Origin: Magnaporthiopsis rhizophila
Lineage: Eukaryota > Ascomycota > Sordariomycetes > Magnaporthales > Magnaporthaceae
Reading direction: 5' to 3'
Length of the DNA stretch: 39,134 nt
Assembly: GCA_003049465.1 (NCBI GenBank)
Contig: PYSS01000202.1
Coordinates: 1 to 39,134 of the forward strand
The notes under the pieces: model-generated
What the model was told of the DNA's origin: nothing
The model's database searches: none
What the model saw: only the letters and a program-made list of their open reading frames with translations
Shown: one piece after another, positions 1-10,800 of the stretch
Layout of the letters: every line of letters starts with the position of its first letter
How positions within the stretch are numbered: position 1 is the first letter of the stretch
Program-made: the position numbers and the translations under genes

Positions 1-2
1 AT

Positions 3-72
<70 letters not shown>
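1..72. repeat. (ATTT)n microsatellite
   Basis: About 18 tandem copies of the tetranucleotide ATTT open the window. The tract truncates or replaces the 3' end of the family-C retrotransposon remnant that begins near position 92 (that element runs on the minus strand, so its 3' end faces the tract). No coding potential. Confidence 0.97.
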
Positions 73-75
<3 letters not shown>

Positions 76-91
76 AATAACCGGTATGCTT

Positions 92-1343
92 TTTATTAAA
101 TAATTAATCAAATTTTATTATAAGCTAATGCGCTTTTTTTGCCTTTTTTTTACATACCATATATATATGTGGTACTTTCGGGTTATTATTTATTTTGGCG
201 CTGCCCTATTATGTTTCAAATTTATCCAGCGCTTTCGTTTTTATCAGTTTTTTCAGGGGCTTTTGTATAGCGGTATTATATTTTACCCATTTAATAAGGA
301 CCTGGCGTTTTAAGCCGCCTTTTTGGTTTTGCTTTTGTTATTTTGGTGCAAAAATTATTTTTTATTTCCTATTTCAGATATATTTCTTTATCCTTTTTGA
401 AAAAAATTAATACCGGTCCTGGTTTTATATTTATTTTTATTTATAAAGGTAGCAGGTTAAAAGCTGCTTATTTTATCAATTTAATATAAAATATAAAATA
501 TATCCCCTCTGGTATATTCACAATAATTATAAACAGGAAGGGAATTGTTATTATTTTGTATTTATTAGCAATTTAGTTCAGCTTTTTACTAAACCTGTTT
601 ATTTTAATATTTTTCAAAAATAATTATATTTTATTTCTAATTTTATACCGTTCCGCTGGTTTGCAAAGCTTGTTTATATTAGATTGTTGCTATTATTGCA
701 TAAATATTATTATTATTTTTGCCAAACTAACGTTTTTTTTTTAAATATATTACGAATTTGGCTTTTTTTTATTTTTATTTTTGAGGGGTATTTTTTTTGG
801 TTTTTCTTTTTTCCGAACCGGATTAATATTATATTTTAACAATAATTTATTTGAGTTATAGCCCGTTACGAATAAATTTTTATTATTTATTACTAATTAG
901 CAAACGGTTATATATTTTGGCCAATTTGTTTAAACAAATATAATTATACACCGCATATAATATTATATTTTTTGCTTTATCCTTTCTGTACTACCATTCA
1001 TTTATAGGTGAAAAATAAATAAATAATAGTTATTTTATACCGATTAAATGATACAGCTTTATCCAGAAACTTTTTACCCAATCCAATCCGCAATTACTAA
1101 TAATTCTTTTTAAAAAAGCTGCGGAATTGCCACCAATATTTTTTGAAATGTGCGGTATATATTTCGGATATTATAAATATTATAATTTTCAGTTGCACAT
1201 ACTTGGATAATTTGTTAATAATTATTATTAAATATATTACAATTTTATATAAACCGGGCCGTATTTCTCATCATATTGTTTTAATAATAATTATGCTTCA
1301 AGATTTTATAAATATTATCCTTTTTTATATATTTTATTATGGG
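92..1343 (-). pseudogene. Ty3/Gypsy family C pol 3' fragment (integrase C-terminus and chromodomain), RIP-degraded
   Basis: On the minus strand this fragment carries the end of a chromovirus pol: a degraded integrase C-terminal region, then a chromodomain near 210-310, readable as LIKWVKYN followed by a weak W/P segment. It is an inverted homologue of the plus-strand sequence at about 32500-33890, about 32 kb away. Compare the shared FGAALLCFK shadow-frame block and the gcccgtta core at 860-870. Relative to the right-hand copy, about 170 bp is missing near 1230. Stops occur throughout, so it is a dead fragment. It is cut on the left by the ATTT tract and on the right at 1343, where homology stops abruptly at a more GC-rich patch. 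No LTR is visible at its 3' end. Confidence 0.75.
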
Positions 1344-1452
1344 CTCAATTAAAGGGACCGCACTTTTCTTTAAAGGGACCGCAAAAAGGGGCCAGCGCAC
1401 CCACACAGTGCAGCCATAACTTAAGTTGGTACCGCAGCCAATTTAACAGTGA
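1344..1452. other. GC-richer junction patch with a 14-bp direct repeat
   Basis: This short stretch is clearly less AT-rich than its surroundings and still contains many CpA sites, so it escaped most RIP. It holds two exact copies of TTAAAGGGACCGCA (1349-1362 and 1370-1383). It also has a segment (GCGCACCCAC, near 1396-1406) that resembles the outer part of the Tc1-type inverted repeat seen at 26326, in the opposite sense. It may be the end of a related DNA element or the leader of the neighbouring LTR. No gene seen. Confidence 0.5.
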
Positions 1453-1924
1453 TATTACAATCACAGGCCTTCTGCTCCTAGGGTAAGGCACTTAGGGGCG
1501 GTGTTAAGCAGTACAGGGTTGCAAGGTCGCCTTGCACATAATCTTAGGGGTCTGGTAAAACAATTATCTGTATTACTTACCCAAAAAGGTATCTCGAAGC
1601 TAATTTAGGTTAACTAATACCAAAGCCTCAATTAAGAATTATTTGGGGAAAAAATCCTTCCCTTATATACCCGGGGCCCCCCCTGGGCCTTCTGGCATGC
1701 TATATTTATTATATGTATAACAAACATAACACCTGGTTTTAACATATTATATTTGCTATATTTATAACAAACATGGCACCCTTTCTTTAGGTAAACTATC
1801 ACATAACCCCTGGTAATTTGGCCTTAATTATTTAGCCCTTGACCTTTATAATTATAAGGTAAAAGCATCCTATTAAGGTTTAATCTCCCAACCCTTCTGC
1901 CCCTTACCAGCCATAATTGTAACA
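1453..1924 (-). mobile_element. Solo LTR of family A/B (LTR 'F')
   Basis: A 472-bp LTR on the minus strand that begins TGTTACAATTATGGCTGG (1924 downward) and ends TGTAATA (1453), which is TGTAACA with one RIP change. It aligns along its length with the left LTR of element B (6428-6902), including U3 blocks of GCTATATTTGCTATA type and the conserved 3' part (AACACCGCCCCTAAGTGCC, GGAGCAGAAGGCCTGTGAT). A TATATAA box is present at 1663-1669 (minus strand), 3' of a CCCCGGG patch. It is one of the least RIP-mutated pieces in the window. No matching internal region adjoins it and the 5-bp flanks differ (AGTGA / CCAGG), so it is solo or rearranged. Confidence 0.85.
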
Positions 1925-2029
1925 CCAGGTACCTTTTCTTAAACCAAATCCCTTTGGCCATATTTGTAATCCCGCTTATCCTTATTTGATAAATACACTT
2001 TGCTTCCTCAGCAACTTCCATTCCCTTTA
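1925..2029. other. Low-RIP spacer between solo LTR and repeat Y
   Basis: About 100 bp with moderate GC and little RIP damage. A minus-strand open frame starts at ATG 2021 (MEVAEEAKCIYQIR...) and runs 65 codons into the LTR to 1824. Because more than half of it is LTR sequence, I do not call it a gene. Nothing else recognised. Confidence 0.4.
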
Positions 2030-2460
2030 ATTAACAGATGCGGATGGGCCCCACCCTAATACGCAAAAGAATATGAAAAATTATGCATATTTAAAATATT
2101 GCCAGATTTAAAACGGTAACGGTCGGAAACCTGGGCAAAAACAGTTAAAATATTCGCAATTTGCTGCTGGATTTATTATATAAACAAATTAAAAACGCTA
2201 TAATACCAAAGCACTTTATTACAGGAATACTGGGTATATTATTATAATAATCGTTTAACTACCAATATAACAAAAAAAAAGGAAAAAGAATTTACTTTTA
2301 TTATAACCAAAATATAACCAAAAGCATTAAATTAATTAGCCATTTTATTAATACAATCGTCCCAAAACGGAATTAACGGTATAATTTTAATGATAAAAAT
2401 AAAATTAGGATCTAAAACAGCAGTATTATTATCCGCAAAAGCAAAAGGATCGAAAAGAAA
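2030..2460 (+). repeat. Dispersed repeat Y, copy 1 (unclassified, RIP-degraded)
   Basis: Aligns in direct orientation with 34040-34455. Shared landmarks are the TTATGCAT...TTAAAATATTGCC block, AATTTGCTGCTGG, and AACGGAATTAACGGTATAA. Read on the plus strand, both copies give a broken frame with comparable wording (LLLDLLYK, then NAIIP/NIIIP), which suggests a former coding sequence. I cannot assign it to a transposon family. Differences between the copies are mainly C/T and G/A, as expected of RIP. Copy 1 carries on into non-repeated AT-rich sequence, while copy 2 is cut by element E. Confidence 0.6.
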
Positions 2461-3451
2461 ACAATATATCTATGATTAATATATTTTATTAAACTGCACC
2501 TGCCAGTACCGATAAAATTTATAAAATGCTTGGGTAAATATAGCATTTTTCCGGCTGGTGCCCGGATTATTATCGGTATTATAATAAACAAGCACCAAAA
2601 AAAATAATATATTAGCCACCGGCTATAACAAATTTAGGCATTTTATCAGCGCGATAAAAGTAAAGGTCAGCAATATAAAATATATTAAAAGGTATATATA
2701 TCATTTTATTTTTATAATAAACATTATATATTATAATTGCGCGGGAAATAATATATTTGCAAAATTTGAATCGATTTATAAACCTATTATTTACGGTTAG
2801 CAAAAAACAAAAAACCAAAAAAATACCGATCCGATTTATAATTATATATCGAATATATGGGATTACAAAAATTACAGCACCGCAGTATCCTTATTATCAA
2901 ATTGCTTTTAACCTTAAGGTTATCGGCCAGGTGCCGGATTTTAAAAAAAAAAAGATTTTTACCGGAATTTTTTGGAAAAAGCTAAAATATTTCGGTAATA
3001 GCGGCCATATTACAATTAAAATTTAAAACGGGATAAATTAAATGGTTATAAGAAAGGGCCCGGTGCTGTAAAAAAAATAGGATGGTAAAATCCAAAGTAC
3101 AAATAAAAAAAGCATGCAAAAAAGGAAAGGAAAAAGTTTGGGAAAAAAAGGGGATAAAAGGAAAAAAAAGGGGAATAATATAAATCCTACTTGGTAATAC
3201 AAAAATTCCGCCCAAATTATAAAAAAAAAGTACAAAAAATAATACCAATAATTTATAAGGCAGGAACGGAAAAAAAAGGTGACAATTCCACAAGGGCAAA
3301 TTAAAAGCAAACTAATAAAAGGAAAAATGCGGAAATAAACCTGATTGAAAACCCGCAAATAACCAATATGGTCACTAAAAAGCATAATAAATAAAGCGAT
3401 TATAACCAAGCCCGGCCGAAAAAGGAGGATGCACGGCGGAGGAGGGGGTTG
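2461..3451. other. AT-rich interval without a recognised gene; purine-rich tract
   Basis: Degenerate AT-rich DNA. A plus-strand frame of 89 codons (2757-3026) and a minus-strand frame of 191 codons (3038-3613) are open. The second is the longest open frame in the window, but it is a pyrimidine-run translation (F/L/I/P-rich) that enters the neighbouring LTR, so I treat it as chance. From about 3110 to 3260 the plus strand is strongly purine-rich (GGAAAGGAAAAAGTTTGGG-type). A G-rich patch lies at 3431-3450 just before the LTR. No domain recognised on either strand. Confidence 0.4.
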
Positions 3452-3642
3452 TGTTACAAATCCGTGCCGGGCACGGATTATATAACCCAAAGGGTGCTCC
3501 CTGGGCCAGGACTTATATATATAGGGGTCGCCTCCAGCTTTCCAAGGGCAAGGCCCGATTCTACCCCTTTTCCTCCTCATTTTATAAAATAATACCATTT
3601 TGGCACTTATCAAATAACCCTTTTGTGGTTTAACCTATTATA
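3452..3642 (+). mobile_element. Solo LTR of family C (short LTR, copy 1)
   Basis: A 191-bp element beginning TGTTACAAATCCGTGCC and ending CCTATTATA. It is homologous to 20006-20194 (opposite orientation) and 23798-23987. The LTR starts with an inverted repeat (ATCCGTGC / GCACGGAT, a potential hairpin), has a TATATATAGG box in the middle and a conserved GGCAAGGCCCGATTCTACCC block. It abuts the truncated family-C pol at 3643, which lies in the opposite orientation, and its 5-bp flanks (GGTTG / TTTGC) do not match. It is therefore a product of recombination, not a simple insertion. It is identified as the family-C LTR because copy 3 directly precedes a family-C gag start. Confidence 0.75.
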
Positions 3643-6427
3643 TTTGCAATTATTAATAATTTTTTTTAAAAAAACCGCCGAATTACAACCAGTGTTTTTT
3701 AAAATGTGCAGCATATATTTCGAATATTATAAATATTATAATTTCCAGTTGCATATATTTAAATAGCTTGTGAATAATTATTATTAAATATAATAGCGCC
3801 CCATTTTTAAATACCGGAAAGCCGGTTATAAAATTTACTAATATTTATTTCCAAACCCGATTTGGCACTGGTAAAAGCTATAATAAACTTTATTTATATT
3901 ATTAAAATAATTATGATTTGCGGCATATATTACAGTTTTGTATAAACCAGGCCGTATTTTTTAATTATGCTATTTTAATAATAATTGTATTGCACGATTT
4001 TATAAATATTATCCTTTTTTATATATTTTATTATTAATAATACATATTTTTTTTGCAATATGGTTATAATTAAAGGTTTTTATTTTGGGAGGTATAACCA
4101 ACCCTTAAATTAAAGGATTTTATTTGCCGATAAACAATAATTTGCAATTTATATTTTTATTTCAGCTTTTGGAAAAAACCATTTTGCATTTTCCTTTATT
4201 ATTTAGCATTTATAATAATGTACCTTATTATTTTTAAATGCCTTTTTTTATAATATTATTAGCTTATGGTTTGTAAATAACTGGTTCCCTATCGAAATGC
4301 TGCTTTGCTGTTGCTTTTTTTGGTTTGCCCCTTTCGTTAAGCCATTTTCCGGATCCATTTGCGCTTTTAACAGGTTATTTTTGGGTTTTTTATCCTAATT
4401 TTCTAAAATTATTATTCTTATATATAATATTATTGGATTAAAAAAATAATTTCCCGGATAAAGCCCAATTTATTCTATTTTTTCCTGGAAAATGCATCCG
4501 GAATAATAATATATTTCCCTAGTTTATATTATAAAATATAACTAAATAATAATAATATTTCCGCCCATTTCGCATATTTTTCGGTTACAATTTAAAGCTT
4601 TAAAAAATACTTTGAAGCTTTATAATTTGTAAAAATAAAAAATAAGTTTCGCATATTTTTAAATTTCGCTTTTTGTTTTAAAATATATTATTATTATTAA
4701 TAATTTTTTATCGTGAATGGTATAATTCCTTTACGCTTTTATTAATTTGGCTAAATAAATACTACCGAAAATTATAGCCCGTTTTTGTTTTATTAAAAAA
4801 GCATCCCCCGAGCGCTTTTCTGGAGCAGTTTGTTTCGATACGTATTTTTAAATTTGGATTTTATTATATTAAAACCGGGATTTGGAAAAAGGCTTATTTT
4901 ATTATTTTAAATACCGTATTGATTTTTGGTATCCATTTAAATAATATCCTTTTTTTTGTTAAAATTACCAGCAGTATTGCTTTTTCGAAATACTAATTGA
5001 TAAGATTGCAGTAAAAATTGCAAATTTCAGGAATTTTTGTAATTTTTTTAAATTTCTGGGGTGTTTTTTGCAAATTGCCCGATTTTTTTCGGGATTAGTT
5101 ATTATTTTTACCCTAACTTTTATATTATAACCTAAATATTTTATTTTTGTTAATACACGAATGCTTTTAAATAAATCCAGGTTTAAGCTAATATTTTTTA
5201 AATATTGCAATATTATTTAAATTTTATTTATATAATTTTGGTACATATCCGACATATATATCAGGATATTATTTAAATATACCGTAGTATAATTGCTTAA
5301 AATATTCGCCAATACCTTATTAATGTATTTTTGAAACGTTACCAGTGCTTTGGTAAATTTGAAGAAGCATATAAGCTATTTAAATAGCCCAAATTGGGTT
5401 GCAAATATTATAAAATGCTTTTGGTTTTTTATTATCCTGATTTTGTAAAAAGCTACCTATATATCCATTTTTATAAATTCTGATATTTTGGTTATATTTT
5501 GTAACATTTTTTTTATTAAAAGGAAAAAATAATAATTGTATTGGATAATATTATTTAAGGTTTTATAATTTATATATAAGTATTATTTTTTTTAGGTTTT
5601 TTATTATCAATATTGGTGCTATTATTGGTAAAAAGCTGGCCTGTACCTATTTTTTGTTTATAAACTTAACAATTTTTTTAAACTAATTAATTGGTTTCGT
5701 AACATATTATATAATTTGCCATGGAAAAGGGTTGATATATATTTTTATAAGTTTAGCTTTAGTTTAATATAATGGTTTAAATTATTCTGGTAAAATAACA
5801 AGCTTATTATTTCTCCTTATTGAACAGGTTTGTAAATTTTGCCAATTTTGGGGAAAATATGCCCCTTTTTAAAGCCTAATTATTAGCCTTTTTTATTAAT
5901 AATTTAGATAAATTATATTTATCCCCTAAACAAAATATTATTAATATAATAAAGGTTATGGTTTAAATAATTTTTCTTATTTATTATAACAATATTATAA
6001 TTTTTTTGGTTATTTCCACCTTATTATTATCGGTGATATTACTAAATTGCTATAAACCAGTTTGCAGTAATTAAAATGGGTTTATTTTTATTCCAAATTT
6101 TAGTACCGTAAATTTTTCACTATTATACCCCTTTCGGCTTCAATCCGCAGCTTTTTTGATTATAAATCAAGCATTATTCTGTTATATTTCATTTATAACA
6201 GTCTTAAAATTATATTTCTGGATATTTGCGGAATAATATAAAAAATTATTATTAATATTTATCTGTTAATATTTATTTGGTATTTAACCATATATTTAAT
6301 AAATATTTTCGTATAATTTAAAAATAACCCTAATATTTTTAATATGTTCAAATATACCTGCTTTATTTACAATTTAATTGCGAGATTTTTATTTATAATA
6401 ATATAATAATTGCAAGCCATATTAACC
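3643..6427 (-). pseudogene. Ty3/Gypsy family C pol (RT, RNase H, partial integrase), truncated and RIP-degraded
   Basis: Minus-strand remnant of a chromovirus polyprotein. Upstream of RT it matches 25400-25950 of the plus-strand family-C element. RT runs from about 5900 to 4900. The catalytic box reads VYLNNILIY (both catalytic Asp codons now AAT, 5268-5273; YLDD in active enzymes), followed by LNLDLFKSI, KIKYLGY and NPEKNRAI, with a readable 81-codon piece at 4965-5210. RNase H follows. 4400-3643 matches 28850-28936 plus 32268-32880 of the other copy without the hAT-like insertion, so this copy shows the uninterrupted order. It lacks the chromodomain, ends abruptly at the solo LTR (3642), and starts at the left LTR of B (6428), which interrupts it. 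Stops are frequent, so it is non-functional. Confidence 0.8.
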
Positions 6428-6902
6428 TGTTATTAAACCACGGCTGGCAGGGGGCAGAAGGGTTAAGAGATTAAGCCCCAACAGGACGCCTTTACCCGGC
6501 AATCACAAAGGCCAAGGGCCAAATATTCAAAGCCAGGCCACCAAGGGTCACATAATAGCTTACGTAAGGAAAGGGTGCTATATTTATTATAAATATAGCA
6601 AATATAACACGCTAAAACCAGGTGCTATATCTGCTATAAACATAAGAAATATAACACACCAAAAGACTGAAAAAAGGGCCTCGGGTATATAAAAAAAAGA
6701 CTTCTTCCCCAAATAATTTTTAACTAAAGCCTTGGCATTAATCAACCTAAATTAGCTCCGAAATACCCTTTTCGGCAAATAATACAAACAATTATTTTAC
6801 CAAACGCCCAAAATCACATACAAAGCAACCTTATAACCCAATACTGCTCAACACCGCCCCTAAATGCCCTACCCTAAAAATAAAAAGCTTATAATTATAA
6901 CA
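6428..6902 (+). mobile_element. Left LTR of element B
   Basis: A 475-bp LTR, TGTTATTAAACCACGG to ATAATTATAACA. It shares the family A/B 5' block (GCTGGCAGGGGGCAGAAGGG) and 3' block (AACACCGCCCCTAAATGCCC). Its U3 has two near-repeats of GGTGCTATAT...GCAAATATAACAC type, like LTR F and unlike the right LTR of B. A TATATAAAA box lies at 6686-6694. Directly downstream is TTTTAACTGATCC, not a TGG-initial tRNA-complementary site. The upstream flank TAACC lies inside a family-C pol. Confidence 0.87.
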
Positions 6903-6939
6903 TTTTAACTGATCCTATTTAGCACTTACCGGAGGTACA

Positions 6940-7870
6940 AATAATAGCATCCATAACAACCGCAGCCAAAAAAATCAAAAGCGTTACCATAAATAGCAAG
7001 GTTTATAACAACCCCGCTCTAACCTTAGAAATCCTCGTCGAAAAATTCGAAAAGCTCGAAAAACCGCCTAAAATAACTCCGATGTATAAATTTTGGGACA
7101 CCGGAGAAATATAATAAAAAAAGCAAATTTAGAACAATCCTTACTAAATATAAAAGCTATTTCAAATTTTACCAGGACAGCTTCCAAAATAATTACCAAA
7201 AAATGGGCATTACCATTTATTTTAACGGCAAAATCAAAACCTGGTTCAAACCTGTATAAGCTAATTATTTTTAAAAAAAAACAAATTAAGCAAATTTACC
7301 AAACTAATATTTGCGAATTTTAATAAATTCGGCGAAAAAATTACCAAAATATTCGGGCAGGTAAATAAAAAATAAATAGCTGAAAAAAAAGCTGCTTTAG
7401 CTGCGTTAAAAAAGGGCAATATCCATTTATACCGCCAAATTCCAGCAATTCATTAATAAATTTAACTGGATAAAAAATACCAAGATATTTTAGTTTTATC
7501 AAAAATTAAAAAATAATATAAAAAATAAACTGGCCAAAAAAAAAGCCCAAAACTTTTATTAATTTTATTATTAAAAATATTTATATTAATAAATAATTAT
7601 ATAAATAATACCTGGAAAAATAAATCCAGCACCCCCAGTTAATAAAATAAAGCAATAAAATAAACCAAAAAAAGCCAAACAATAATAATTTATTATGCAT
7701 AAAATGCATTTAAAATTAATAAATTTATTTATGAGGGCCATACATTTTTAGCAGCAAAAAAAGCAGCAAAAAAAGCAAAAGTATGTCAAATAGCAAAATG
7801 CTAAAAACGGAAACTGCTTTAAATGCAACAAATAGGGGCATATTAGAAAAACTGCCCAAAAAATAGCAAT
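6940..7870 (+). pseudogene. Element B gag (capsid/nucleocapsid), RIP-degraded
   Basis: Follows B's left LTR. Readable gag segments include KLIFANFNKFGEKITKIFG (about 7300-7360), which aligns with ANFDKFGEKIAKVFG in E and ADFKKFGEKIAKIFG in A. A degraded CCHC zinc knuckle lies near 7805-7860 and reads NCFKCNK-GHIRK, with a stop inside and the last Cys lost. A 76-codon open piece at 7093-7323 is a frame of this gag region. By family knowledge, gag forms the virus-like particle and the knuckle binds the element RNA. Numerous TAA/TAG codons and frame changes make it non-coding now. The start codon cannot be fixed. Confidence 0.7.
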
Positions 7871-9321
7871 AGCTTATAACTATCTAATATATAAATCAGG
7901 AAAAAACCCTATATTTTAAAATCGTATTTTGCTGGATTTATTATTTTAATAATGGATGCTTTATATATAGATCGAACAAAAACGGGTCCGGCTAATACTT
8001 TTAACGGAGGGTAACCGGTATGCATTTTTATCAGATCGACTGGTTACAGTTCCACCAAAATAAAAATAAGGACAAAAAAATGGAAAAACGCAAAAAAAAC
8101 CCGAAAATAATAGCTTCGAATAACCATACAAATTGGACGGGGTTTTTATAACGATAAAACGTAAGGGTTTAGCCAAATATAAAATACTGGAACCGGCCGA
8201 TAAATCCGCCGGGAATATAATAAAAGCTTTATTAAAAGAATAATATATTTTTGAGCAAACCCTTACGGGATTTAGGAAATTAATAACCCAAAAAAAAATA
8301 TCGGAAACCTTTATCAAAAATAAAAAAAAATCTCGATACTAATACTAAAATTGACCAAAAACCCCTAAAATAAACATATTTAACCCAGAAACCAAAAAAG
8401 GATATTAAATTGGGTAAATTCTAAAAATCTGTGGAAATAAACCCTAATAAAACCAAAAAGCGATACATTGCTATAGCAAGCCTGGTAAAAATATACACCG
8501 CGTTCGAAAACCAGGGCAGGGTATTTAATTAAAGGGTTTATACTTATACCTATAAGGTACCGGCTTACTCGTTATTTAAAACCTGGCCCAATAATCCGAA
8601 AGGATTAAAAAATTATAAATTATACCGCAAAATACTCGTAATAAAAAATAACAAAAAGTGCTTAAATTGGGGCCGAAATAACCAAATTATTATTTATTAC
8701 GGGGAAAATATATACCAAATACGTATTAAAAAGATAACCTATTCCTATATTACCAAATCCATAGGATTAAAAAAAATCATAAAAATATAATAATAAATAG
8801 CCCAGGATATACAGATATTTTTAGGCAAAATATTTATATAATACCTATAGCAATTATTTATCCAAAAAGCTAAAAAACGATTAATTCCCGCACAAAAGTA
8901 GCAAAAAGCCCCGAAATCTGCCAAAATAAAAATAATAATTGCTTAAATAGCAAATTGTATTGCAAAATTATATTAAAAAAACAGCTGTGTTCATTTTAGT
9001 ATACAAATACCCTATAATATATATAGCAGGGCAATTTTTGCATTATATTTGCAAAAAGGCAAAATATAAAATTTATGCGGAAAAAAAAACCAAAAATTAG
9101 CAAACCGGATATTTTTACTCCAGTTACCAGTATAAGCCAAAAATTTAGGGTATTTAACCGGAATAAAAGCCCGAATTAAATAATAAAAAAAAACCAAAAA
9201 GATTTTAGCAAAAATTATAACTAATTATCCGCTTCATATTAAAAAGGGGGTTAAATAATAAGGATAATAATTAATAATAATAATCGATTGCGGGTTTAAA
9301 AAAAATTATTTTGCACCAGAA
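7871..9321 (+). pseudogene. Element B gag-protease linker region, interrupted by element A at 9321
   Basis: Continuation of B between the zinc knuckle and the aspartic protease. It aligns with A 10800-12150 only loosely. It aligns well, in reverse orientation, with D (about 22080-23600) and E (about 34480-35900), so it is a shared part of the A/B-family polyprotein. No enzyme motif can be read here. The 118-codon minus-strand frame at 7961-8317 is an antisense shadow. Element A has inserted after position 9321, duplicating CAGAA (9317-9321 and 16652-16656). B resumes at 16652. Confidence 0.65.
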
Positions 9322-9812
9322 TATTACGACCACAGCTGGCAGGGGACAGGAGGGCTGGGGCTAACCCCCAGCGGAACGCCTTTATCCTGCAGTTATAAAG
9401 GCCAGGGGCCGAATAACCAAAGCCAAATTAAAGGAAAAAAATTACGTGATCAGGCACTTACCTAAGTACGGGTAATATATCTGATATATTCGTTATAAAA
9501 TATAGCAAATATAACAAATATAGCACAGTGATATGTTCATTATATAACATAACAAACATAACAAATATAGCATAAGCATAATAAAAAAAGGTTGCTGATA
9601 TATAAAGCAAGGGATTCTTATTATATTAAATAATTTTTAATTAAGGCCTTGGTATTAATTAATCTAAATTAGCTCCAAAGCACCCCTTTGGGCAAATAAT
9701 CGAAATTTTTATTATTATTCTAATTTTTAACACAAGCAACCTTATGAAAACCTTACTGCTTAGCGCTTTTTTTAATATATTTTACCCTAAAAGCAAAAAA
9801 CCATTTGTAACA
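9322..9812 (+). repeat. Element A 5' LTR
   Basis: 491 bp, TATTACGACCACAGCTGG (TGTTACAACCACAGC before RIP) to TTTGTAACA. U3 contains direct repeats built on GATATATTCGCTATA/ATAGCAAATATA. A TATA box (ATATATAAA) at 9598-9606 would be the promoter. The following TTTTGACTGATCC is the place where a primer binding site is expected, but no TGG-initial tRNA match is visible. Confidence 0.93.
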
Positions 9813-9839
9813 TTTTGACTGATCCTATTCAGTATTTAC

Positions 9840-10800
9840 CGAAAGTAACGAGCAGTAATAATTATATTAACCGCAGGCAAAAAACCCGAGGGTATTATTA
9901 TTGCTGGCAAAATGTATAATAACCTTTCGGCGGTTATGCAAATATTTATCGCGGAAATCGAGAAACTTAAAAAAGCTTAAGGCAAACCCCATATTACTGT
10001 CAAATTTTACAAATTCCTTTTACCTAACAAATATAATAAAAAAAAAAGCAAAATTAAAATATTCCTGACCAAATGCAAAAGATATTTTCTGTTTTATCGA
10101 AACCATTTTTAACGGGAAAAACAAAAAATTGCTTATACGGTTATACACTTAAATGGCAAAATTAAAGATTGGTTCGAACCTATTTGGTTTAATTATTTAA
10201 AAAAGCATAACAAATTTAAAAAAAAAACCAAATTAATATTCGCCGATTTCAAAAAGTTCGGTGAAAAAATTGCCAAAATTTTCGGATAGGTTAACAAAAA
10301 ACGGGTGGCCGAAAAAAAGCTGCTTTAGCTTTAGCAAAAAAGCCCCGCATTAATTTATATTTCCAAATTCCAATAACTGGTTAATAAATTTAATTGAATA
10401 AAAAATACCAAAATAACCCAATTTTATCAGGGATTAAAAAATAATATAAAAAATAAATTATCCAAACAGGAATAACCTGAAAATTTTATCGATTATATTA
10501 TTATAGCCATTTATATCAGTAATAAACTGTACAAATATTACTTTAAAAAAAAAGCTTAACAAACCAAACTAATAGTGCAAAATAACAAAACCAACCAAAA
10601 AAAAGCAAAATAATAACAATTTATAATTTATGGTACACATTTTGGATTTATAAATCTTAGTATAAAAGCCACACACCAGTATAAAAAATAAAAATATATT
10701 AGGTTTAAAAATCCAAAAAACGGGAAATATTTTAAATATAGGAAAAAGGAACATATTAAAAGGAACTGTCCGCAAAAAAACCGATAAACGGCCATCTTTT
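9840..10800 (+). pseudogene. Element A gag, RIP-degraded
   Basis: Readable capsid pieces include NGKIKDWFEP (about 10150-10180) and ADFKKFGEKIAKIFG (about 10245-10290), followed by a CCHC zinc knuckle at 10722-10772 reading GKYFKYRKKEHIKRNCP. Two of the three Cys codons became Tyr (TGC to TAT, a G-to-A change) while the final His and Cys remain. Gag would package the element RNA. It begins shortly after the 5' LTR; the true start is not determinable. Stops and frameshifts interrupt it throughout. The same gag occurs in B (6940-7870) and, on the minus strand, in E. Confidence 0.8.

Noticed and set aside
3038..3613. 191-codon minus-strand open frame, the longest in the window
   Set aside because: It is the translation of a pyrimidine-rich strand (F, L, I and P runs), extends into the family-C LTR, and shows no domain or homologue in other copies. 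Probably chance.
3452..3642. SINE or tRNA-derived element
   Set aside because: The short GC-rich repeat has TG...CA ends, a 5-bp target duplication at one copy and a gag start after another. No A/B boxes or tail were seen, so it is an LTR.
7961..8317. 118-codon minus-strand frame
   Set aside because: Antisense shadow of the gag-pol linker in element B. It is not conserved as a frame in D or E, unlike the antisense ORF at 15482-15958.
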